In this document: one piece after another, positions 11,521-24,400 of the stretch
Layout of the letters: every line of letters begins with the position of its first letter
Position numbering within the stretch: the first letter of the stretch is position 1
Assembly: GCA_030068075.1 (NCBI GenBank)
Contig: CM057824.1
Location: 129,818,414-129,882,413 of the forward strand
Length of the DNA: 64,000 bases
Direction: 5' to 3'
From: Paguma larvata
Lineage: Eukaryota > Chordata > Mammalia > Carnivora > Viverridae
Notes under the pieces: generated by a model
What the model saw: the letters and a program-made list of their open reading frames with translations, nothing else
Databases searched by the model: none
What the model was told of the DNA's origin: nothing
Position numbers and translations under genes: made by a program

Positions 11521-12065
11521 ATTTCTATTCATCACACACACTTCATTTCTTCTTCTCTGAATTACCAGTAGCATTACCGCTGCCACCTCATGACCCCAGC
11601 ATTTCTTGATCATGTTCTGGAAATGGAATTTCTTCCGTTTATATTACTGTTCTAATATTTTGCTAGTAGTCATTGATGTGGTTCAAGTGTTGGGGTTCAG
11701 AGTGTAGAAAATAAGCTGTTTTAAGGTTGATATGTCTGACATATGCGAAATCAAGTCAAAACATCATATTGATTGGGAATTGACATGATAGACCTTACTG
11801 AATGATGGCAATATCTGTATCTTCATCTGGATTGTAGTTACAGTAATATAAGTTAATATATTTGTAAAATTTATCAAGATAAAGACCAGTTTGTGAACTG
11901 TATTGATTTTTATACCTCATTAATAATAAAATAATATGTAAGTATAAACTAAATAACAACCACAGTAAAAACTCTGATCTACTTACTTTTGCAAAATGTA
12001 CTCATCAGTAAACTGGGAGGTGGCATAAACATAACTTTCAGTGGCACAGCTATTGTTGAGTTTAG
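11521..12065. other. unassigned sequence
   Basis: Nothing identified. Confidence 0.45.
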
Positions 12066-12067
12066 TT

Positions 12068-12265
12068 TTGTTCAGATCTGTTCGAGACCTAGTTCTGCCA
12101 TATGCTTCTGATGTGATTTCGAGAAAGATCATTAATCTCTCCAAGCTATTTTTTACTACCTCTGAGATAAGGATAATGTAATTTCCCACCTCATAGTGTT
12201 GTTGTGATATTTGAATAGATGACGTAGCGCGTTTACTGGTATATACAGCATATAGAGAGTAGTGA
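12068..12265 (+). mobile_element. MIR SINE
   Basis: GAGACCTAGTTCTGCCATA, TTAATCTCTCCAAGC, GATAAGGATAATGTAATTTC and CCTCATAGTGTTGTTGTGA follow the MIR consensus in order. The copy is strongly diverged, as expected for this ancient tRNA-derived family. Confidence 0.75.
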
Positions 12266-13624
12266 AGTCTAGTTGCTATCTTTGCCTTCAGATTTAAATA
12301 AGAAAATAAGGTTTGGCTGAAAAGTGTATTCCCTTAAACATCTAATAATTATTATTTCAAATTATTTGAGATTTTCTGACTAGTGGAGTAAATTCGCATA
12401 AAAACAACAAAATAAGATATATTAATATAGAATCGTAATCACAAATATAATTGACACAACTTAAAATAATACCTAAAAACATTAATCTTCTTGAAGTCAA
12501 TTTCACAATAATGAAAAGCTGCCAAGACCCATATTTTATTTCACCCTCATCAAATTTCCAATCTTTCAGTGTTTTTCATGTCACTCAAAATGACGGAGTT
12601 TGAGTTCTACTTTGTCAAGATGGAGCATAGGGTATATAGTCTCTGTCACTAAGGGAATCTAATAGTAAAAAGAATCAATACACCCCTAACATTTCACTAT
12701 TTTTCCATGGAAAATTACATTCCACAGGGAGTTTTGGCTATCCAATATATGAACAGATACTCTGTAATAAAATTTAAAGAATAATTAAAGAAAATGTATT
12801 GAATCCTTTCCCATTTAAGATGCAAAATGAGAAAAATAAGCACAGTTTTTCAAGCTAGAAACTATCTCCATATTAGTTTAATGTTAATCTCCAGGCAAAG
12901 GAAGTAAGATAATGCAAACTGAAATAATTTGAAAAAGTCCTTAGGTAATTGTTAAAAAAATGAGTTTACTGTTTCAGTATGTTGAAAAAATTCTGTGGGA
13001 TCCATAACATCTTCTTTTAGATAGTTTGAAAAACAAACTCAAAATACTTTCGTTATTCTTGTGAGTTTCAAATATTACATGAGTAAGGACTTTTAGCAAT
13101 ACAGAAGTGATTACTTGGCTTCCTTTTTATAAAACTCTCAAAGTTTAATGTGAATGTGAGTAAAATAATATTCAAAATGCTTCTTTCCTTATAACAAGAA
13201 TAGTCTATCTTTTATTTTTCGTACGCAGAAGCCAAAATGTGTATTATTCAGGAGAATCAAGGCAAAAGTATGAGGTAGACAAATAATCTTCCAAAAAGGA
13301 TGTGATAAATTAACAAATATCATTCTAAATATTGTTTAAAATGAAACACCTTCCCTCTCATCCCCTTAAGGAGACTCGATAAATAATGGAGGATAAGAGA
13401 GACTTGCTAATTTCCAAGGGGTCATCTCTTATTTGTTGTTTATTTATTTTAATTGGTGGCCTTCCCAGACTCAATAATAATCAGGTGAAACTATTTATTA
13501 TTGTGCCTATACTTATGACTTATACTATGGCTTATACTTACATGCCAATATATAAAGCATCATTGGCATATTTACAGATGAAGATGTAAATTTTGAATAG
13601 TAGGCATCATTAGACATTTATTAA
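12266..13624. other. unassigned AT-rich sequence
   Basis: About 1.36 kb without a recognisable repeat. The 67-codon ORF at 13386-13589 has no identifiable domain. Confidence 0.45.
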
Positions 13625-14195
13625 CTAACGGTGGTAGCTGTATCAGTTGTGATGTAAGTTTTGCTGCAATTTAAAAATGTCCTTAAAATCTTTGGTCACC
13701 ACAATGAAGTTTTATTTCTTGCTCACGATCATGTCAGCTGTAAATTAATCACAGATCCGCTTCATATGGTCTACATTCCAGGAGGCAGATGATAAGGCAG
13801 TCCCTCTCTGGACACTGCAGAAAAGGGAAAAGAGAAGGGTGCCTGAGTGGCTCAGTTGGTTAAGCCTCTGAGTCTTGATTTCTACTCAGATCATGATCTC
13901 AGAGTTTGTGAGATTGAGTCCCGCAGTTGGGCTCTGCTCTGATAGCATGGAACTTGTTCGGGATTCTCTCTCTCTCTGCCCTTCCCTCCCCTCTCAAAAT
14001 AAGTAAACTTAAAAACAAAAACAAAAACAAAAAGGGGAAAAGAAGGATGGAGAATCACCCATTGGTGTTTAAGCTAATGCAAGCCATATGGGTCTTTAAG
14101 TTCAACATGATGGATATAAGCAATCCTCCCACCAAGTGGACCAAGAGAGGGAGGAATCAGAATATTTGGAGACAATATCATATCTAACTAACACA
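13625..14195 (-). mobile_element. old MaLR/ERVL-type LTR, split by a SINE
   Basis: On the minus strand, the left arm carries the TTTATTTCTTGCTCACGATC segment and the right arm AATCCTCCCACCAAG and GAATATTTGGAGACAATATC, matching an old mammalian LTR consensus that ends in a Pol II-like AATAAA region. The SINE at 13839-14030 interrupts it. The exact subfamily is not assigned. Confidence 0.5.
13839..14030 (+). mobile_element. carnivore SINE inside an old LTR
   Basis: GGTGCCTGAGTGGCTCAGTTGG head, CTCTCTCTGCCCTTCCCTCC and a tail that expanded to (AAAAAC)n at 14010-14030. Similar GGGAAAAGAGAAGG and GGGGAAAAGAAGG sequences on each side mark the target duplication. Confidence 0.94.
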
Positions 14196-14560
14196 GTACT
14201 TTAGCGGTTATTTTACTTTATACTACTTAGTGTACAAATAAAGAAATAAGCCAGGAACACAAGAAACATGTCCAGTAATATAACTATTTAATGATAATGT
14301 CTGTCCTAGCATGCATAGGCAATCATGCTCTTCGCTCTCTTAAGATTAAGAAAAATAAACCTAAATGTTATTAGAAATTGTCCATCATTTTTTTGTGCAG
14401 AGAATGGAAGGGAAAACTGGAATAAAACAAATGGCACCATTTGATAATATTATTTAATAATGATATCATTAAATAAATTATTGATAGCAATATATTCACC
14501 TTGAGTTTATTTATTTATTGAGTGAATTACCTTTACTTATTTTCAGCTCTAAAATAATTA
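14196..14560. other. unassigned sequence
   Basis: Nothing identified. Confidence 0.45.
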
Positions 14561-14565
14561 TTCCT

Positions 14566-14780
14566 GGGTGCCTGGGTGGGTCAGTTGGTTAAACATCTGA
14601 CTTTGGTTCCGGTCATGATCTCAGGTTCGTGAGTTTGAACCCCGCTTCGGTGAGCTTCTCTTCCTCTTTCTCTCTTTCTCTGCTCCCCGTGGGATTCTCT
14701 CTCTCTTGCTATCTCTCTCTGCCCTTTGCTTATCTCTCTCTGCCTCTTTCTCACTTGTGTCCTCTCTCTCTCAAAAAATA
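14566..14780 (+). mobile_element. carnivore SINE with expanded CT region
   Basis: GGTGCCTGGGTGGGTCAGTTGG head and GGTCATGATCTCAGGTTCG, then an unusually long, rearranged CT-rich section in place of the normal middle. AATAATTATTCC on the left and AATAATTATTATTTTCC on the right suggest the target duplication. Confidence 0.93.
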
Positions 14781-14790
14781 ATAATAATTA

Positions 14791-15388
14791 TTATTTTCCC
14801 AGGAAGAATAAATTCTGATGAGAAATAAATGATATTCTATTGGAAACTATCTATACATATGCAAAATCGTTCTATAAACTCTGGAAATCTTTTACCCTTT
14901 AGTCTATCTAAACTTCATACTTTCTCCAAGAGCAGGTATGTCTTTTGAGCTTCTCTGTTTTCCACACTATACTGAATTCCCCTAATTACTCATTGTTGTG
15001 TAACCCATGTGTGCGTGTGTGTGTTTGTATGTGTGTATTCTATGCATTCACAGCAAGTAGATTTCATATACATTGAAGAAAAGATCATGATTCCATCCAG
15101 CTGTGAACGTAAAATAGGTAATAGATATTCTATAAATATCTATTCTATTGTTAAAATTGTATACCTTGTATTAACACAAAAATAATTTAATACTTTGGTT
15201 AGCTGAAAACACTGATAATCCCTAAAGAAGGGAAAATAAATACTATCAATCTCAAAATTGCTTAATTTCTGTAATGACTTTTGATATAAATTATTTGTTT
15301 GAATTTTTAGAAAAATTGAAATATTAAAATTATTTTTTCATAGATGTATAATGTATTGAGGAAGATTTATTAAAATAGGCTCAGAGAA
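14791..15388. other. unassigned sequence with short TG run
   Basis: Includes an imperfect TGTGTGCGTGTGTGTGTTTG run near 15009-15035. Otherwise nothing identified. Confidence 0.45.
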
Positions 15389-15600
15389 GCCCATGGGTGC
15401 TCAGTAAGTTAAGCGTCTGACTTCAGCTAAGGTCATGATCTCATGGCTCATGAGTTCAAGCCCCACATTGGGCTCTGTGCTGACAACTGAGTCTGGAACC
15501 TGCTTCCAATTCTATGTCTCCTTCTCTCTGTCCCTCCCCTGCTTACACTCTCTCTCTCCCTCTCTCTCAAAAATAAACATTAAAAAGTAAAATAAATAAG
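15389..15600 (+). mobile_element. carnivore SINE
   Basis: GCCCATGGGTGCTCAGTAAG head, GGTCATGATCTCATGGCTC, GGCTCTGTGCTGACAAC, CT-rich stretch and an AAATAAACATT tail with extra AAATAAGT/AAACAAAT units. A diverged copy. Confidence 0.92.
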
Positions 15601-16734
15601 TAAAACAAATAAAATAGAAACATGCATTTGACTCACTTCTGCCTAATTTATATGAACTAGATGAGGTCTTTAATGTTCTTGTTTTAGTTTCTTCATTGAT
15701 ATAATGATAATGAAGAAACTAAATTACATTACTTCTACAATTACTTTCTATGCCATATTTACATTATGTATAACTAAAGAACTAGTAGAATCTTACCTCT
15801 TTGAGGAAAAAAGGATACAGTTTGTTTAAAGCATAAAGCCACACATTCATTGTTCTCCTAAACCATATAACGAGAGACTTTATTTGTATTTCAAAAAGTC
15901 CAAAATTAAAAGTCCAAGACTTATTTTACTCTTCCTATGCAATCAATACCACTGTAATTGTGTTTTTCAATGAAAACTATATGCAAAATAAGAAATAATA
16001 TATTATAATCCAATATGTTGATAAGCAGTGTTTTTATAAGAGCTTATCTTAATTTTATTCAATTTATAATATATTATTATTAATTACCCATTATAATAAA
16101 CATGTAGTCAAATAGCCAATGATACTGAATAGTCTCTGTATATTTGACAAATATATATTTTAATCAGAAAATTTTATAGGCTAGAATTGTAGGCAAGGGA
16201 AATCAATTAAATTCTCTTTGATAGCTATTTTATTATGCACGTCATACAACAAGAACTTTTACACATATTCCCTGATTTCACTCAACCTGTTGTTCGTCAT
16301 ACTGCACCACCGCAAACAACTCTATTATGCTCTCTCCTCTGTCTTCCAAGAAAAATGCCTTTGTAGGCTCAGCTATTTCTGCCAATATCAGTTCAATAAC
16401 AACTTTGCGGGCAAGGTAATTCCTAGTCCTTAGTGAACAACTCGGGTTGTATATTCACTTGATAACCAATGATCTGATTCTCATTTTCTTCCAGATGCTG
16501 GTATCATCCTAGGTGCAATTTCTTAAAGAATAGTTATCTATAGAAGAGAGTTTGAGTTTACTCCTAAGCCCTAGAGTTTCCATTCAGATTTACTGATAAT
16601 CCTCTAGACCTCATTAAAGCATTCCTATTTGTTACAGATCCTTTGAGTTCATTGTTGTTTTATAAATTACAGGTTCGGAATAATGTCTGTAATTTCTGGA
16701 TTCACTACAGAGCTTCCCTTGTTCTAGGCCCTAC
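15601..16734. other. unassigned AT-rich sequence
   Basis: No repeat or gene recognised. The ORF at 16218-16433 has no known features. Confidence 0.45.
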
Positions 16735-16736
16735 AT

Positions 16737-17331
16737 AAAGATGGTTGTTTCTTTTGCTGTGCAGAAGCTTTTTATCTTGATGAGGTCCCAATAGTTGATC
16801 TTTGCTTTTAATTCTCTTGCCTTTGGAGACGTGTCGAGTAGGAAATTGGTGCGTCTTAGGTCAAAGAGGCTTTTTCCTGTTTTCTCCTCTAGGATTTTGA
16901 CGGTTTCCTGTCTCACATTCAGATCTTTTATCCATTTAGAATTTATTTTTGTGAGTGGTGTAAGAAAGTGGTCTAGTTTGCATGTGTAGCCAGATGGATG
17001 GAACTGGAGGGTATTATGTTAAGTGAAATAAGTCAGTCAGAAAAAGACAGATACCATATGTTTCCACGAATAGGTGGACTTTGTGAGACTAAGCAAAAAC
17101 CAGGGGGAGGGGAAGAGGGGAAAGGAAAAAAGACACAGAGAGGGAGGGAGATAAAACATAAGAGACTCTCAAAGACAAAGAAAAAAATTGAGGGTGAGGG
17201 GGATGAGGGAGGGGGGAGAGGGGGTGATGGGCATTAAAAAGGGCACATGTTGGGATGAACACTGGGTGTTATATGTAAACCAATTTGAAAATAAACTATT
17301 ATAAAAAAAAAAAAAAAAAAAAAAAAGATGG
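16737..17331 (+). mobile_element. young L1 with 5' inversion (twin priming)
   Basis: Two head-to-head pieces of one L1. From about 16745 to 16987 the plus strand is antisense ORF2; the minus-strand frame 16731-16916 is uninterrupted and ends in the [20 protein letters not shown] region. From 16988 to 17303 the sequence is sense L1: end of ORF2 ([19 protein letters not shown]), a G-rich 3'UTR and an AATAAACTATT tail followed by a run of about 24 A. AAAGATGG at 16737-16744 and 17324-17331 is the target duplication. The intact frame and clean tail suggest recent insertion. Confidence 0.93.
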
Positions 17332-18975
17332 CAGCCTTCATGGTTACCCAGTATATGTGCCAGAATAGCTCACTTAAACATAGCATCAACCTCCAAAATC
17401 CAGACAGGCCCACCGAGCTCTGTGCTTCTCTATCAATGACAGGCAATGCAAAGTGCAGCCATGTTTTCTTCACTTTAGAAGGGGTATCCTGACATACTCT
17501 TGACCACAAGACCCAAACTAATAAGAGTGTGGGTCCCTGAATTTCTTTTGTGTTTCTATCTCAATCTCTAACATAACGTTATGCTACCAAAGCATCTGTA
17601 TTATTTTTCCTTCTTTTGTCAGGTCCAGTGTCAACAAAATAGTGAAACAGTGTGCTACCCTGCGGGACGTCAAGAAGATAAAAATTTTAGCAGCTTAGGT
17701 CTATGGCAGATTGCAGAATTGACATGGAGCTGAGGTGTGAAACTGAACGAATATTGTTGTCTGCTAGGTACAAGTGATCTGCTTCTGGTATTTTTTTCCA
17801 AATAACTTTGGAGTTAAATGCATTTGCTACATCAGCAGTCACATAACTGACCACAGGGTTTTGTTGATTTACTTCAGTTTTTACACCCCATTTGGAACAA
17901 CAGCTTAAAATAGAGTTATCCTCTGATTATGATAACCCATAATCATTCTTCAAGGTTTATCTGCTTTCTTTACAGGTAGTTGGAATTGGGGTAGAAATCA
18001 TGCAACTGAAAATGGCTTAAAATTACTGGTGCATATTTGGTGATACTAAATATCATTCTCTCTTTTGTTCATTTAATATCTAGTGGCCTTTGCTTTTTAA
18101 TAGAGAAGTGATGGTAAGCTCAATAAGTCTCTAATGAGCATTTAACAAAGAGATGTTAACATTATCCAGCGGTATTTTCAGGATTTTCTTCAAGAGTAAA
18201 TTCCTACACATTTCAATCATGAAAAAATGACTGCCATTATTATGCCATATATATATTTTAATTCTCAACCTAATCTTAACTATATTAGGATTTCATGTAT
18301 TGCATAGTTTTCTTCTATAAAAAAAAATCAATTACCCCAACTCCATTTGAATCGTTCCTTTCATTTATTTTTGAAAGCCTTAAATAGCATCTTGTTCCAT
18401 CACCCACTTAATGAAAGTATGCATTTTACAATGCATTTGAAATATATTCAACCAATTTTTACTGAGTGTGATGCAAGCCTTTCTATATTCATCTTCCTAT
18501 ATTCCTCAATCAATATCATTGATTATATTAATCACACTTTGCACAATATAATCCTTCTATAACCTAGTGCAATATGCTTGGGTAACTATACTCATTTAGC
18601 AATAACTGTACATATTTAGCAAACTGAACAGAAGCCTTATTTAGCTTGAATAACTATGCATTCCTTGATTTAGTTATAAAAAAAGTAAGTCAAAGAGCCA
18701 GAGCCTCATGTATTCTTGAAGCTAGGGAAACGATTCCTGTCCAGCTGTTTACCCATTTCATCAAATGCATGTCCAACCATTGACGATATTTTTTGACATT
18801 TATTTCTTGGGCGTTTCTTTTTATAAAACCATGTGTGTCCTATTATTGATGCACAAAAATGTAGTAATATTGAAAAAAAAAAGACTTTCAGATTATTTCT
18901 TCAAATTTCCCAACAAAAATACTATCCCCTCATATACATATATTGTTAATTGCTGAGTAGGAGACTGTAGCTCAC
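17332..18975. other. mostly unassigned; possible ERVL-like internal fragment
   Basis: A stretch near 17640-17900 (with TTCCAAATAACTTTGGAG and GCATTTGCTACATCAGC) weakly resembles antisense ERVL-type internal sequence from memory, but I cannot confirm it. The rest is AT-rich and unassigned. The segment 18464-18500 recurs at 19734-19770. Confidence 0.3.
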
Positions 18976-18978
18976 AGG

Positions 18979-19009
18979 CGCGCGCACACACACACACATA
19001 TACACACAC
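18979..19009. repeat. (CG)n/(CA)n short compound repeat
   Basis: GCGCGCGCACACACACAC followed by ATATACACACACC. Short and impure. Confidence 0.9.
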
Positions 19010-20630
19010 CACACTGAATCCCATAGGCCTAACTATGTCCAGCAACTAAAGAACAAGTTTTCACCAATGTAGACTTTCTAGTGTCTCTTGTTGGATCACA
19101 GTTTATTTCTCTCCCATGAGCACAATGATGATCCCTAATTTCTCTCCTCTTTACTAACGTAACTGTATGGTAAACATATTAACTTTAATTTGTAGCAGTT
19201 TGACTGTGACTCAGTTGCTATAAGATCACACCTATCATAGTTTAAATTGGCCATAATGTTCCCATAGATGTATATCTCCAACACACATAGTCATTGACTA
19301 TTTGAATATATCAATATCTGTCGCAGCAGTGTACCAATGAGTTACTCCTGAGTTCTTCCTGATACTCTATCAGTTTAGTAATATATATACTCCATTTACA
19401 CATTGATTCATCATCTTCTGTGCCAATTTCTCAGTGTGGTTGGTGCTCTGAAAGAACAAACGCTCCCTCTAGTGTCCCATGCTAGGGTAAAGAGTTTTCT
19501 TGAGCAGGGTGAGGTTTCAGGAAAACCAGCAGTCCCATAGGTTCAAAGTGCCTTTTTTGCAACATGAGGCCTTCAAATTGGGACCTGTTCAGTTTTTATC
19601 ACCACAAAGGCTATTGTCACTGAGCATCTGTGATATGGGTACAATTCAAGAAAGTTATAGAAGCATCTAAAATTAGTCTGTCCTCTGGATATTTAAGGTT
19701 CAGCATAGTCAGCTGCTAAGTGCTGTTCTTTATGAGTGTGATGCAAGCCTTCCTATGTTCATCTTTCTATGTATGACTCCTTAGTGATATGAGATCATGT
19801 TAGTTTCCTCCCTCTGATTACACAAACTTCTCTTTACATCTTGTTCTATCCACTCTCGAGTTTGGTGTAGTCACAACTGAAAAGTAGATTCTGACATACT
19901 ATTGTGTTCACTTTTGTCCCAGGAGGTCACTGTAGTACACATCATTAGAATGATTCAGTTGTATTTGCCACTGCCAGTCACATACATTCAGTTTGGAAAA
20001 TTTCTTACAAGATGAAGAAAAAACATTACAAATATTACAAAACATTTGTAAAAATTTTACAAAATAATACAAAATAGTTGTGACATAAATGTTACAAATT
20101 CGATAGAAAAATATGACCCAAATTATAATGATAATCTGCTGTTAAACAGGTAGACTCCAAATGACCCAAGTAAAGTACTTATATAAATCTTAAAGTTTGG
20201 TTCTTTCAGTATAAGCCATGATTCAGAATATGAGAAATAGGTAAAAGTTTTATTCTCTTTCTATGAGATACGTTTTTAGAAATAAGTGATTGTATTTTTT
20301 CTGGCATCTTCACTTACTTGATTTAATCATCTTTTTATCCTGGACATTGGCAAAGAGCCCCTTGGGCACATTGATAAGTGTTGGTTGTGTGGATGAACTT
20401 GAATATTGAATAATGTAGAAAATTGTATTTCCCAGCTTTGTGGCTAATCAAGAATATTTTTACTATACATTTTATGTAAATTTTGAGATGTGTGTATGTA
20501 TATAGAAATATAATTTAAGTAGATAAATTTTCATGGTATTTTTATAGATACTTTTAGTTTTATAAACTTTACCAGATCTGAGTTAATATTCCAGAGATCC
20601 ATAGAAATATATTTGATTGAATGTTATCCA
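19010..20630. other. unassigned sequence with local repeats
   Basis: No gene seen. It holds a 37-bp direct copy of 18464-18500 (at 19734-19770) and a degenerate ATTACAAA array at about 20023-20102. Confidence 0.45.
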
Positions 20631-20664
20631 GTGCGTGTATGTGTGTGTGTGTGTGTGTGTGTAT
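20631..20664. repeat. (TG)n microsatellite
   Basis: GTGCGTGTAT leading into about 11 uninterrupted TG units. Confidence 0.95.
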
Positions 20665-21369
20665 GTTGTAATGTTTCAATACAAATGAATATAGGAAGTC
20701 TTTCTAACTCCGTAAAAGGCAGATACATATCATAGTTAGTAATGACAGACACAAAACTGATATTAATAAATTCTGTTACTATTTCAGAGCGTAATTTTGA
20801 TGACAATTTTTAAACTTGGTTATCATCGCTCCTTTGGGAAAAACTTATACTGTTTATTCTAACTTTAGATAAATAATACTAAAAACAGTTGATACAAATG
20901 TGATGTTTTAGCTCCTTAACTGTACAACGGTTTTTGAATTTTAATAATTTATTTAGGTCTATGTTTTGTTTAACTATAATCATATGATCAAATAAATCCA
21001 TATATCAATCTCTTAAATATAGAAACTATGTTGTTTATGTACCTTAGGAGGAATTAATATAGATTTTCCTTTTGTGTAACTAGAAATTATATTAATATCG
21101 TATGGTTAAAATTTTTCAAAATTAATTTAGCAATTCAATACTTAAATAATATATTGCAAAGCAATGTATGCATTTTAAGTGTTCAATCCAACCTTTAGAA
21201 GTAGAGGAGAACAGAACACTTAATTATACTACTTTCCTACATCTGTAAATGTTCACTTTTTTCTTTATTTGGCTAATAAGTTTAGCCCCAATTTGACATA
21301 TTCATGATATAGAAATAAAATCAAGGTAGAACACTATTCTGATTTTTTACATCAAGGAGTGGAAATGTT
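20665..21369. other. unassigned AT-rich sequence
   Basis: Nothing identified. Confidence 0.45.
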
Positions 21370-21560
21370 GGCACCTGGACGGCTCTGTCACTTAAGCATC
21401 CCACTCTTGGTGTTTGCTCAGGTCATGATCTCTCGGGTTCATGAGTTCAGGCCCCAGGTCTGTGCTGGTGGCACAGAGCCTGCTTGGGATTATCTCTCTC
21501 TCTGCCTCTCTACCACAAACATTGTCTGTCTCTTTCAAAATAAATAAATAAACAAAAAAT
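21370..21560 (+). mobile_element. carnivore SINE, diverged
   Basis: GGCACCTGGACGGCTCTGTC head, GCTCAGGTCATGATCTCTCGG, a shortened body and AAAATAAATAAATAAAC tail. The last SINE before an 18-kb SINE-free interval. Confidence 0.93.
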
Positions 21561-24400
21561 ATTTTTATAATAATTTATAAATAACCCATGTTAATATTTA
21601 TTGTAATATGCCTGAATTTTCTCACATATTTTCCAGATCTTTTCATCATATTGAAAATTAACTGCAGTAATAAAGAGAATGCATTTAAAATATTTTTGGG
21701 GAAATGGATTTTTTATGGAAAAAAATTGTGTGACGTTAAGACCATTTTATAGTTAATGCCACATAACATTAGGGCAAAATGTTCAAACTCTATTAGAATA
21801 AAGTAAATTTTACAAATAAGTCATCTATAAAAGAAATAAGGTCTTAATACATCCAAGTCGATTAAAGTAATATCAGTAACAACTAAATTTAATGTAAATT
21901 TATAGATTATCCCCTGGCATTTCCATCACTTAGAATATACTTTAAATTGATATATACTTTAATTACTACAAAATGCAAAGTTGAAGTGGAAAACAAGGTA
22001 CCCAACACATACACAGAATAAAAAATCAACAGTTCTTAGGATGTAGAAATTAAAATTGATTCTGATGTCCAATTAACCCACAACTTGATGATTCACAACT
22101 TGAGGAAATATTCAGCATATTAATTTGTTCTCGTTTCCTTTTACTAATGAAGCAGTTTCCAGGTACAAAATGAATCTCTGGAACTGATTAGAGTGCTGAT
22201 TAAAAAAGGACATGGTACGGTTTTGTTTTGTTGTAGGTTTCAAATGGATAGCAGTGAGCAAACTTTTAGTTTACATAATCCCCTAATTTATTTTAGTATT
22301 CAACTGGAACAAAATAAAATATTGTCTACTTTAAGTCATTATATTGACTTGACCAAGTTTACTTTTACATAAGAGGACAATAGTTGAATACATTGGTAGA
22401 AAATTACTTAAATTAGAATACAACTTAAATATCAGTGAATATAAAAGAGAATAAACTGCTTTTTAAAAGATGCCAGTAAAGTAAATCAAATAAAATTCAC
22501 GGCATATTTTCAATATACTAATTTTGACATCCATAATTTAAGGAGGAAAACTACCTGGTAGAACTGAAGCTATGAATTACATACATGGCACATGAGAATA
22601 TGTTGTTCCATATACAACATACGACAAATGCTTTGAGAAAAAAAATTCCCACTCAAAACATTTTTGTTTCTTTATTTTAATGTTGTAAATTTCGCTAATC
22701 AGAGTGGAAAATTTAAGAAAATATGCATTAAAAAATAAAAACCAAACAATTGATATTTATGTTTTGTAGTACAAAGGCAGATTTAGAAGAACAGTTAATA
22801 TATTAAATATTGGTACTTAAAACTCGACTTATGACTTTTAACAAAATCTTTGTTTCTGTGATTTTTTTCTAAATCAGGTTATTTTTAAATATTACTTACT
22901 ATTTTTTATACTCAGAGTAGATTAGTAGAAACTCTACTTTTTACTCCATAAAAATAATTTCTAAATAATTATGAACATATAATTTATTAAAATGCCCATT
23001 AGTATTAATAAGATTTCATAAAGTTACTGAAAACATCCTTTTTAGTATTTTGGAGTAGATTTATAATAAGAATAGACCTGTCTACAGTGATCATAATAGT
23101 TTAAGTGATTTTATAATACTTTTACTAGAATATTTGTTTCAAATTTCTTCCAAATTTCTCTTTTTCTCAGCCAGTTTTTCTTCTTATTAGCTTCTTATGT
23201 TATGATTCAAATCATGTTACAGAGTTGTGATTTTCTTGTATTTTGGAGTGTATAGAGCCATTGTTTTCCAAAGTATCCTGCGAACTCTGTAAAAAATAAA
23301 TTATATTCAGATGTATTCCTCCAGTGATTCAAGTTCTTGCTGATATTGCTGTATTTTGCATATTTTTGATAGGTACTCTGCTATTTATTTGTTTTCTTTC
23401 CTAGTTATTCTTTTTGTGAATATGGGTAACAATCTGCCCAGGGCAGGTATTTACCCAAAGAGTTAGTGGCCCCAGAACTATCACAAAACAGTTGAAATTT
23501 GGCCGAGGTTTGAATCCTATTTCCTAAAATATTAACTTGGAGCAACTCCAAAAAATGAGTTTCTTCTGGTTTCACTGACTGTGTCCCTGATAATTTTTCA
23601 AGAATCTTATTTATTAGGTGAATTTTCTTTGCCAAAGTATTATCTAATTTACGTCAGTGCTTGCTTTAACATTACACATGGAATCCAAAGATTTGAGATC
23701 AGTCATAACACATTACGCTTGAATCTACTCGCTTTAAAATGATTCTTGAGACTTTATTCACAACGCATTTTGTCTCAAAGTTAAGCCAGTGTCCTTTGAT
23801 ATCTCAAGCCCAAGGTTTCTGCATAATTTCATTGTTTTGCCTTAGTATTTTTTAACTGTCTCAACATTCTAAACTACTTTACTGTGACTTTTGAAATTAC
23901 CTCCTCATATCCAATAAAATTCCCCATCCTCAATCTCTCTGAATATTTTTTCCTGCTACATATCATAACTAACATGTTTTTTTCCCCAAGGGCACCAGTT
24001 ACTATGAAACTATTTAAGTAGTAAGCATTTGCTTTATCACAGTCCCTGTGAATTTTAAAGAAAAAGATCTATTTATACCTATATAGGGATTGACACAGAT
24101 AGAGATAAACAGATTGTATAGGTAAAGGTATGTATTTATACTGGTATCTCTGATTCAATTTATCACTAAAAAATACAGATAACTATTTCTTGATCATTTG
24201 TTTTCTTTAAACACAAAAGCTTTCCTTCTTGCTAACTAATGTATATCTCTGTACCCTATTTCCATACATCTCAAGTACACTCAATATCTCTCTTGCAACT
24301 ATATTTTCTCACTTATTTTTGTAGATAAAAAAACCTCCAAGTTATATCTGCCTCTTTAAATACAATATGTTTCTTTCTTCTTTATATGCACATTTATCAA
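21561..24400. other. unassigned AT-rich sequence
   Basis: About 2.8 kb in which I recognise no repeat, ORF of interest or gene. The 76-codon minus-strand ORF at 23405-23635 has no identifiable domain. Confidence 0.45.
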
